Part shown: in pieces, positions 51,301-56,885 of the stretch
Layout: every line of letters starts with the position of its first letter
Numbering within the stretch: position 1 is the stretch's first letter
DNA from: Oscillospiraceae bacterium
Lineage (GTDB): Bacteria; Bacillota; Clostridia; Oscillospirales; Ruminococcaceae
Direction: 5' to 3'
DNA: 64,000 nt
Assembly: GCA_017472965.1 (NCBI GenBank)
Contig: JAFUNR010000007.1
Coordinates: forward strand, 1 to 64,000
Made by a program: the position numbers and the translations under genes
Notes under the pieces: generated by a model
What the model was told of the DNA's origin: nothing
Databases searched by the model: none
Seen by the model: only the letters and a program-made list of their open reading frames with translations

Positions 51301-52586
51301 GCCGCCGCTGGGTATTTGACAGCCGGGACGGCAGCAGCCGCTGCATCTATCTGACCTACTGCCGGCTGCCGGAGAAGGATGACCGCAGCAGTACACCCAT
51401 TGAGCTCACACTGCCCGGGGATGTGAACGACGGAACCCTGAATCTGGTATTGCTCAACGGCAGCACCGGCTGGAGCTCTGCCGATGCAGAGAATGTCATC
51501 ATCCACGGCTGCGGCAGTCTGTTTTTGAATTGCGACAATCTCGCCGTGCTGCTGGCCTCCTCCATTCTGCTGGGCAACGAAGAGGATTCTCCCACAAAAA
51601 GCTGCGTGGATCTGCTGTATGAGATCCTCAACGATGCCCGCGGCCATTTCAGCCGACTGGCTTACTCGTGGCTGAACTACGATACCCCCCACGATGTACC
51701 GGATGCCGACTATCAGCTGCTGATGGATCTGGATTCCGATACCCGCGCGGCCGATCTGAAAAAGCTGCTGGAACACAGCAGCCCCGAACTGAAAAATTTC
51801 CGGATTCTGCCCTGGGGCAGCGCGCTGGAAACCGGTGCGCGCACCGATGTTCCCACTGTGGTGCTGCTGAACCGCAATACCATCACCCACCATCACTCGC
51901 TTATGATTTTCCTTAACCGGATGAAACAGGATAATCTGTTCCGCAACTGTCTTGTGCTGGTGAAAAATGATGCCGATGTGGACAACTGGACCGCTTCTGA
52001 CTGCAGCACGGACGGCATGCCGTGGATCGATGCCGACGGTCAGTGCACCGTGCGCTGGACAGGCTCTGCGGAAAGCTGCCGCGATGAGATCCGTCTGTTC
52101 CTTGAGCAGCGCAGAAATGCGGATTATCTCATCGGTCTTTCCTATCCGCACTATGACGAGATGGGCAATGTTCTGCCCATCACCGATGCGGCCTTTGCCA
52201 GCCAGAACACCGCCTTCTGCAGTCTGGCCACCCAGCTGAACCGTCTTTTCGGCGAGGATCTGATCCTGTGGGATCAGAATGCCCGTGCTTCCGGTCTTTT
52301 TCACGGTGAGCAGAGCACCTCGCTTGAAAAATATGCAAAATGTAAACTTGGCGTCATTCTTTACAATCAGTTGAGTCAGGACAATCACTGGTGCAAAAAT
52401 GAGCGCCGTGTGATGAGGGAAAACGGTATTCCGCTTGTCTGTGTCGGCTCGCGCTACCTGAATCAGCAGGATGCCGACAGCTTTACGCTGGACAGACTGC
52501 CAACCAGTCAGGAGGAATGCCGTGTACTTGCAGAGCGTATCCGCAGCAGACTGATGGACATTCTTTCGCAGAATGAAGAAAAGTGA
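48375..52586 (+). CDS. Superfamily 2 helicase fused to a C-terminal TIR domain
   Basis: A 1403-aa fusion. The helicase part has motif I QGATSAGKTLVSE (about 78), Ia LVPLKSMVRERF, II IVVDELSML, III LATTD, IV TLVFVPSQNGVRR, V VATETLTIGVNLP and VI YRNYIGRAGRLG, as in Ski2/Hel308-like enzymes. The last 155 residues look like a TIR domain: ADYLIGLSYPHYDE, LATQLNRLFGEDLILWDQN, KCKLGVILYNQ and HWCKNERRVM, where Glu (about 1343) occupies the NADase catalytic position. A sensor-effector design, nucleic acid in and NAD loss out, is inferred. Confidence 0.85.
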   Translation: MINNLQDIVRERRWDGEFTDIAAAIEKRLCRQMELASNGASAKGIRFTRLQHTAFNHPDFFRSEESGRFLGKNLIVQGATSAGKTLVSEIAVLDALWHKKKVLILVPLKSMVRERFTRFRDDFSAVSDFRVYASSSDYLDYDEDLLYGKFDVAVMVYEKLFAMLCQPNCKILDDCGLIVVDELSMLEVEARGPKLEIALEKAKSAANPARILCLATTDCDPRYIGKWLSVSVPDENGDLEKINAQVICETSRPVGLNEYVVKKDGSYRMRTVPGENETLSPQETVQGKFPVAAAQRDEEQRRNMLTAVLNHLYAAPSPVKPKTLVFVPSQNGVRRIAEFIAGKLNLPLEDELPRDAAARAAEIARRKAIHSSFQERLQFCDTDDDLNLLQDSLLKQGVAFHHGSMSTNLRELLEEQFAQDPSLKIIVATETLTIGVNLPIDAVILYDTHVPDGSGRDSRRSLTMQQYRNYIGRAGRLGLAQRRGESYLLALDPRDAAYWEDHDARLEPITSALVNLPEDKLAPYYLNLLLRGKNSVFTASDIKNIHESSLSRICGSKKIDQNRMISLMEQIELVRSSDSGDDAAGNFAAPIFGGSMPVFDEEQYILNQYGKSLAPYAFSLGTAYALINCFIRGLQPFNPRSQRPYGFTGSIQASDITGDRYLMDILFTICMNYELVQSSPLNLSESTDPQRNLEIRKQLRRELLRLVDPPAEDAKEPRYHCELWQGSYLKQLFCGETATPDMYNYNPLFRALLMFYWVKGHSAREIRRITGIDCGKYSNGDLERCADAISFQLDAAYQLVSFHKKLNNSIGENDAADSLINAVLNLSKRVKYGVPSELIIFANRHVHGLDRSRIIAFGKAAEKAGKKPLDYLRSSTDDELRDFFTPQQRSILLQRLRSRFSGDFELLTKKLDELAVLQSWKTDLNRLHGFNEDADGFFRLLGSLLSKNVLEGKGIFRSCRDLEPVEDARGFDCADSRRWVFDSRDGSSRCIYLTYCRLPEKDDRSSTPIELTLPGDVNDGTLNLVLLNGSTGWSSADAENVIIHGCGSLFLNCDNLAVLLASSILLGNEEDSPTKSCVDLLYEILNDARGHFSRLAYSWLNYDTPHDVPDADYQLLMDLDSDTRAADLKKLLEHSSPELKNFRILPWGSALETGARTDVPTVVLLNRNTITHHHSLMIFLNRMKQDNLFRNCLVLVKNDADVDNWTASDCSTDGMPWIDADGQCTVRWTGSAESCRDEIRLFLEQRRNADYLIGLSYPHYDEMGNVLPITDAAFASQNTAFCSLATQLNRLFGEDLILWDQNARASGLFHGEQSTSLEKYAKCKLGVILYNQLSQDNHWCKNERRVMRENGIPLVCVGSRYLNQQDADSFTLDRLPTSQEECRVLAERIRSRLMDILSQNEEK

Positions 52587-52597
52587 GGTGACCTCCT

Positions 52598-54112
52598 GTG
52601 GCAAAAAAAGAAAAACTGAAAAGCTTCGGTCAGCTGGATCTTTCGGATTTTGCAGCTATCCCCGAACAGGATAAGGAGAAAGCCGCACCGGCAGCTGCTG
52701 CTTCTGTACCGGAGCCTGCTGCAGAAACCGGCCGCAGTGTGCTGCAGACCTATAAGATGCAGCAGTATGCACCCACCCACAAGCTGTGTTCTTTGATGGG
52801 TTATCTGATCGGCGCACCCGCCGCACAATTTTTCGATGCCGATCACAGCTTTCTGGAAAAAGCGGAATATGACCGTCTGAATAAGCTGCGGGAGCTGCGC
52901 GCCATCCGTGCGCTGTGCCGGCTGCGCTGCCATGTGATGCAGAACTGCACCAGCTTCTTTGCAGCCTTCAGCGATAATACTCGCCTGATCAGTGAGCTGC
53001 TGCCAACGGATCTGCAGAACGAATGCACCCGTTACGGCTACAGCATTTATCCCGCCAAACGGGACGTGTACGAATACCTGATCCAGCTCAACGGCGAAGT
53101 GAACCGTGCACTGGACAGGGGCTACCGCATCTTCTGCAATCAGCTGCCCGAAAATGTGAATCCGAAATATCTGCGCAGCCTGCTGCTTTTCCCCGGCGGC
53201 ACCACGGTAAAAACCGTTTCGGCTATCAGCCTGTTCTTTTCTTCGAACCGCAACCGCTATCCGTGGCGGTGTTATATGAATCTTGGAGAACATCTGCCGG
53301 AATATATGGTGCTTTCGGGCGACGATTACCTGCTGGAAAATGCCTACCGTCTGGCGGGAGACAAGGCGGATATGCTGTGGCATTTCCGCACGCCCTACGA
53401 TCTGCCCGCCGCCAAAGAGCAGCTGCACCGGTTTCTGCGGCCGGAGGGGAATTACAGCTTCCATCTGCTTATTGACGGCATCAGCATGACGGTGGAGCAG
53501 ATCCTTGCCGTTCTGCGGGAAATTCAGCCCCGGGAATACCAGTACATTGAAAAAATCTATCTGTTCTGCTGCAGCGACACCTTCAAAAACTGGAAATTCT
53601 TCTTTGGCGAATATGCAGCAAAGATCCACGCCGTAGAGGTGAGCAGCCCTGTCATCAATGCCGACCGGCTGGAGGATATTGCCGCGAATATGTGTGCGTG
53701 TCTGTTTGGTGCACCCGCCAATATCGCCTATGTGCTTTTTACCAAAAACGCAAAGATCTTTGCAGATGTCAGCGGGGATATCATCTCCTCCCGCCATTCC
53801 ATGTGCCTGATCACCGGCAGGGATGCACCGGACAGTATTCTGGATTTTGTCAGCAGCCAAAAGCGTCCCTATTGCTTTGCCGAGGAATTTGATGTGCAGC
53901 TGCCGGTGGAGCGGCAGAAATATGCGCAGCAGATGGTGCAGAAAAAGTTTCCGCTGGTTCTGCGCGAAAATCTGCGCCGGCTGGTGGAAAATACATTGCT
54001 GGAGATCCCCACCGGTTTTACCGCCGCGGAAAGAGAAGAGCTTTACCGGCAGATCCTGCAAAAGGTACATCTTTCGGTGAAAGAGGACGGCTCGATGCAT
54101 ATCGAGCTGTAA
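52598..54112 (+). CDS. Unknown protein with possible PIN/NYN-like domain
   Basis: A 504-aa protein from GTG 52598, 11 bp after the helicase-TIR gene, with GAGGTGA as ribosome site. The first 50 residues are charged and Ala/Pro-rich. The middle is helical. From about 285, FHLLIDGIS, IEKIYLFCCSD, NADRLEDIAANMCACL and VLFTKNAKIFADVSGD follow the strand-and-Asp order of PIN/NYN ribonucleases, though the match is weak. If real, it would give the operon an RNase effector. It is the last gene before the terminator at 54155. Confidence 0.72.
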   Translation: MAKKEKLKSFGQLDLSDFAAIPEQDKEKAAPAAAASVPEPAAETGRSVLQTYKMQQYAPTHKLCSLMGYLIGAPAAQFFDADHSFLEKAEYDRLNKLRELRAIRALCRLRCHVMQNCTSFFAAFSDNTRLISELLPTDLQNECTRYGYSIYPAKRDVYEYLIQLNGEVNRALDRGYRIFCNQLPENVNPKYLRSLLLFPGGTTVKTVSAISLFFSSNRNRYPWRCYMNLGEHLPEYMVLSGDDYLLENAYRLAGDKADMLWHFRTPYDLPAAKEQLHRFLRPEGNYSFHLLIDGISMTVEQILAVLREIQPREYQYIEKIYLFCCSDTFKNWKFFFGEYAAKIHAVEVSSPVINADRLEDIAANMCACLFGAPANIAYVLFTKNAKIFADVSGDIISSRHSMCLITGRDAPDSILDFVSSQKRPYCFAEEFDVQLPVERQKYAQQMVQKKFPLVLRENLRRLVENTLLEIPTGFTAAEREELYRQILQKVHLSVKEDGSMHIEL

Positions 54113-54154
54113 AAAAAAAGGATACTGCTGCGGACGGTTTGACTGCAGCACAGG

Positions 54155-54183
54155 CGGGCGGCGGACAGCCGCCCGTTTATTTT
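54155..54183 (+). terminator. Terminator of the six-gene operon
   Basis: CGGGCGGC (54155-54162) and GCCGCCCG (54168-54175) pair across GGACA and run into TTTATTTT. Confidence 0.9.
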
Positions 54184-54203
54184 AAAAAAAATTAAATTAT
54201 ATA

Positions 54204-54261
54204 TTGACAAATTCAATAGGAATTAGTATAATACAGATGTAGGTTAGCCATAGCTAACTTA
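54204..54261 (+). promoter_or_regulatory. Near-perfect promoter with palindromic operator
   Basis: TTGACA (54204-54209) and TATAAT (54227-54232) are 17 bp apart, in AT-rich sequence unlike the surroundings. At the predicted start site is a dyad, TAGGTTAGC (54240-54248) and GCTAACTTA (54253-54261), with a 4-bp centre. The half-sites resemble DtxR/IdeR iron boxes (TTAGGTTAG), but the two halves are about 5 bp further apart than in the IdeR consensus, so the regulator is uncertain. A repressor there would block initiation. Confidence 0.85.
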
Positions 54262-54498
54262 TCACAGACACCATTGCTCTTGTGCCGGCCAGCCACCGGC
54301 GCAAGGGCTGCCTGCAGGCTGTACGGTTTGCAAAAACCGCATGACAGCCTGCGCACATACTACCGATTACATCTCTTCCTTTTCATTTTCTCCGTACACA
54401 TCTGTGCAGCATATCTGCTGCTGCATACGGCCAGCCACCGTGTGCAAAAGGAACAGCCCTTTCCGTTTTTCGTTTCGCGGAAAGGGCTGGTTCTTTTT
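54239..54498 (+). ncRNA. Structured noncoding RNA with twin CCAGCCA loops
   Basis: A region of about 260 nt between a strong promoter and a strong terminator, with no credible coding frame. Hairpin 1 (54279-54305) has a 10-bp stem and loop CCAGCCA. Hairpin 2 (54314-54352) has a perfect 9-bp outer stem and an inner CGGTTT/AAACCG stem with a GCAA tetraloop. Hairpin 3 (54422-54446) has a 9-bp stem and again loop CCAGCCA. A T/C-rich unpaired stretch lies at 54359-54400. I do not recognise it as a known family. A regulated small RNA is the best reading; an attenuated leader for the gene at 54617 is the alternative. Confidence 0.7.
54451..54498 (+). terminator. Terminator of the noncoding RNA
   Basis: GAACAGCCCTTTCCG (54451-54465) pairs with 54478-54493, one base bulged, followed by TTCTTTTT. 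GGCTGG in the 3' arm is complementary to CCAGCC in the loops of hairpins 1 and 3. Confidence 0.9.
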
Positions 54499-54530
54499 AC
54501 ATTCTTTTTTCCGGTATTTTCGCCGGGCGG

Positions 54531-54559
54531 TTGATTTCATCGCGGTTTTGTGCTACCAT
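54531..54559 (+). promoter_or_regulatory. Promoter of the oxidoreductase gene
   Basis: TTGATT (54531-54536) and TACCAT (54554-54559) are 17 bp apart, so the gene at 54617 need not depend on the upstream RNA promoter. Confidence 0.6.
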
Positions 54560-54616
54560 ACAGGCAGTTTGATCCGATTTGTACCGCGTATTTTCAAAAA
54601 AGGAGAGATGATCCGC

Positions 54617-55453
54617 ATGAAAAAGATCGGTTTCATTGATTATTTTCTGGATGAATGGCACGCCAACAATTACCCCGCATGGATCAAAGAGCAAAGCGGC
54701 GGCGAATACACCGCAGCGTATGCCTATGCAAAGATTGATTCCCCTCTGGGCGGCCTGACCAGCGCCGCATGGGCAGAAAAACAGGGGATCGCGCTGGTCT
54801 CCTCCATCGAGGAACTGATTGAAAAAAGCGACTGCATCGTTGTGCTTTCGCCGGATAACAGCGAGCTGCACTATGAGCTTTCGCACAGGGCGCTGGCCAG
54901 CGGCAAACCGGTTTACATCGACAAGACCTTTGCCGACAGCGCCGCCGAGGCCCGCCGCATTTTTGCCGTGGCCGAGGAGCACGGCACGCCCTGTTATTCC
55001 TCTTCGGCGCTGCGTTTTTCCACGGTGATCAACGCGATCGATCCTTCGGATATCCGCAGCGTCACCAGCTGGGGCGGCGGCAGCCCGAACAACTACATCA
55101 TTCATCAGCTGGAGCCGCTTGCCATGCTGATGGGCACGGATGCCGATAAGGTGATGTACACCGGCTGCGAGGGGTATCACAGCTGGTGCATCGGCTATGC
55201 AGACGGGCGCAGAGCCTGGTGCAATGTCTGTGCCGAGGAGCCCGGCTTCACCACCAGGATCGTCCATAAGGACCGGGTGGAAACCGTGGCGGTCAACGAT
55301 GCATTTTTCGATGCTTTCATCGCTTCGCTGGTGGAATTTTTCCGCACCGGAAAGCTACCGGTGGAGCATACCGAAACCGTGCGCATCATGCAGCTGCGCG
55401 AACGCTGCCTGCAGGCGATGCAAACGCCGGACGAATGGCTTGCAATGGATTGA
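54617..55453 (+). CDS. Gfo/Idh/MocA-family oxidoreductase
   Basis: A 278-aa protein of the NAD(P)-dependent sugar/inositol dehydrogenase family. The start at 54617 is chosen for spacing from AAAGGAG; an ATG 9 bp earlier is too close. SDCIVVLSPDNSELHYELSHRALASG, KPVYIDKTFADS (with the conserved Lys of the K-P pattern) and RRIFAVAEEHG are the family landmarks. The N-terminus MKKIGFIDYFLDEWHANNY lacks the usual GxGxxG, so cofactor binding may be altered. The C-terminal domain is shorter than usual. The substrate is unknown. An IS element lies just downstream. Confidence 0.82.
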   Translation: MKKIGFIDYFLDEWHANNYPAWIKEQSGGEYTAAYAYAKIDSPLGGLTSAAWAEKQGIALVSSIEELIEKSDCIVVLSPDNSELHYELSHRALASGKPVYIDKTFADSAAEARRIFAVAEEHGTPCYSSSALRFSTVINAIDPSDIRSVTSWGGGSPNNYIIHQLEPLAMLMGTDADKVMYTGCEGYHSWCIGYADGRRAWCNVCAEEPGFTTRIVHKDRVETVAVNDAFFDAFIASLVEFFRTGKLPVEHTETVRIMQLRERCLQAMQTPDEWLAMD

Positions 55454-55584
55454 TTTTTTGAGCAAGGCTTTCTGATTTTTACTTAATAAAAGAATGCGAC
55501 AAATAAAAACAGCGCCGGTCAACTTGGACCCTTCCCCTTGGAACAGACAAATAAATAAGCACCCAGACGTAGAAAATCGTAGAA

Positions 55585-56436
55585 TTACGCGGCCTTGCTC
55601 CGGATTTCGTTCGGAGTGAGGCCGTTATTCAATGTAATGCGCTCAAAATTGTAGAAATAGATGTACTCGTCAATCAATTGCTCCAACTCCTGTCTGGAAG
55701 AAAACCTAGTCCTGTAAAGACACTCCGTTTTCAATGTTCCGAAAAAATTTTCCATTGCAGCGTTGTCATAAGGGCAACCAGGACTGGACATTGACGGAGA
55801 AAAGTGGTATTCTTGAGACAGGTCAAAATACGCTTGTGACGTGTACTGAGACCCCTGGTCACTGTGGAGTGCGAGTCCATCAGTGACCTTTTCTTTTTGT
55901 AAGGCATCCCGGACGGTATCGGTAACCAGCGAAGCCGTCATATCATCACCGATGCGATATGCCAGTACCATTTTACCGCACAGATCCATGACAGTGCACA
56001 GATAAAACATTTTACCGGCAACAGGGATATATGTAATATCTGTTACCCAAAACCTGTTTTTGTCCGGTTGTAAAAATGCACGGTTCAACAGATTAGGATA
56101 TTTATGAATGGACTGCGTGTAGTTTGTATATGGCCGTCTCTGCCGGATTTGGGCAAGCAGATCCATTTTGCGCATGATTCGGATAATTGCTTTACGGTTT
56201 ACGTGAACTTTTTTACAACGCTCCAACCAAAGCTGAACACGACCGTATCCATATGTCTGTTTAGAGAGGTTTTGACACTCTGCAATCAGTTCAATGAGCC
56301 ATTGATCTTTTGCTGGCTTATTTACTCGGTTTCTCCAACAGTAGTACCCGCTGCGGGATACTTCCAGTATGCTGCACAGATTTGTAACACTGTATTTGCT
56401 GCGTAGTCTTTCGACTACCCGATATTTCAGTTTCAC
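55585..56436 (-). CDS. IS3-family transposase, OrfB (DDE integrase)
   Basis: A 283-aa DDE transposase subunit. An N-terminal HTH_21-type region (VTNLCSILEVSRSGYYCWR) is followed by the rve core with its acid triad: FWVTDITYIP, LHSDQGSQYTS and AAMENFFGTLK. It ends with NNGLTPNEIRSKAA, typical of the IS150/IS3 group. All catalytic acids are present, so the element may be active. The start overlaps the stop of OrfA as ATGA; separate coupled translation is possible, or a -1 frameshift OrfAB fusion as in other IS3 elements. Confidence 0.95.
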   Translation of the reverse strand: MKLKYRVVERLRSKYSVTNLCSILEVSRSGYYCWRNRVNKPAKDQWLIELIAECQNLSKQTYGYGRVQLWLERCKKVHVNRKAIIRIMRKMDLLAQIRQRRPYTNYTQSIHKYPNLLNRAFLQPDKNRFWVTDITYIPVAGKMFYLCTVMDLCGKMVLAYRIGDDMTASLVTDTVRDALQKEKVTDGLALHSDQGSQYTSQAYFDLSQEYHFSPSMSSPGCPYDNAAMENFFGTLKTECLYRTRFSSRQELEQLIDEYIYFYNFERITLNNGLTPNEIRSKAA

Positions 56437-56735
56437 CTCCTTCCAGCTTCGGACAGAAAATTTTGCAGAACCTCGACTTGCATCCGCAGCCTGACCAACT
56501 CGTTGTTCAGCTTCTCCTGTTGGCTTTCTTCGCTTTTTCTTGGGCGCCCTTTGGGTTGAGGAATGTAACCCGCTGCGATCAAGCGCGATTTTCTTCGCTG
56601 GCGCATGACCAAATTATGTATTTGTTCTCTGCTCAGACCGTAACTTTCACCTATCTGCCTGTCCGTTTCTCCTGCTGCTTTTCTTGCGAACACCGCTTCA
56701 CTTAATTCTTCTACCTTTGTGTATTGTCTTGCCAT
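56433..56735 (-). CDS. IS3-family transposase, OrfA (helix-turn-helix)
   Basis: A 100-aa DNA-binding subunit. A helix-turn-helix ETDRQIGESYGLSREQIHNL is followed by basic RQRRKSRL, KGRPRKSEES and a C-terminal leucine-zipper-like helix (LNNELVRLRMQVEVLQNFL). The ribosome site AGGAGGTG lies inside one arm of an 18-bp inverted repeat, so translation is probably blocked by RNA structure on transcripts entering from outside. Confidence 0.93.
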   Translation of the reverse strand: MARQYTKVEELSEAVFARKAAGETDRQIGESYGLSREQIHNLVMRQRRKSRLIAAGYIPQPKGRPRKSEESQQEKLNNELVRLRMQVEVLQNFLSEAGRR

Positions 56736-56738
56736 ACG

Positions 56739-56784
56739 AAAACACCTCCTGATGTACTTTCTATTCTACATCAGGAGGTGTTTT
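56739..56784 (-). repeat. 18-bp inverted repeat covering the OrfA ribosome site
   Basis: AAAACACCTCCTGATGTA (56739-56756) pairs perfectly with 56767-56784 across 10 nt. In minus-strand RNA it hides the AGGAGG just before the OrfA start at 56735. Confidence 0.93.
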
Positions 56785-56885
56785 ATTTCACTGTCTGTTT
56801 TTCGGGGAATAGTCCAACTGACACGGCGCCGTTTTTTTGCTGTAAATGACCGGCAGAATCTGCCTTTGCGGGGGAGGGGGAGCGC

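Larger units (their letters stand above)
55517..56825 (-). mobile_element. IS3-family insertion sequence
   Basis: An intact element of about 1.3 kb with two overlapping transposase frames. Imperfect terminal repeats are visible: left GTCAACTTGGAC, then TTCCCC and AACAGACA (55518-55548); right, read inward, GTCAGTTGGAC, TTCCCC and AACAGACA (56791-56822). GCGCC flanks both sides (55512-55516 and 56826-56830) and may be the target duplication, but exact ends are uncertain by a few bases. It lies between the oxidoreductase gene and the end of gyrA and interrupts no gene I can see. Confidence 0.9.

Noticed and set aside
54240-54261. Calling the dyad a true IdeR/DtxR iron box
   Set aside because: The half-sites resemble TAGGTTAG, but the centre-to-centre spacing is about 5 bp larger than in the IdeR consensus. 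Regulator left open.
56821-56840. GGCGCC followed by a T tract as the gyrA terminator
   Set aside because: The T tract is on the plus strand, the wrong orientation for gyrA, and the palindrome is only 6 bp. It may instead be part of the IS target duplication.
56867-56885. A further CTCCC-type box near the end of gyrA, with CATTTA 23 nt downstream
   Set aside because: The -10 match is poor, it faces only the IS element, and it adjoins the acidic tail codons of gyrA, whose composition could produce it by chance.
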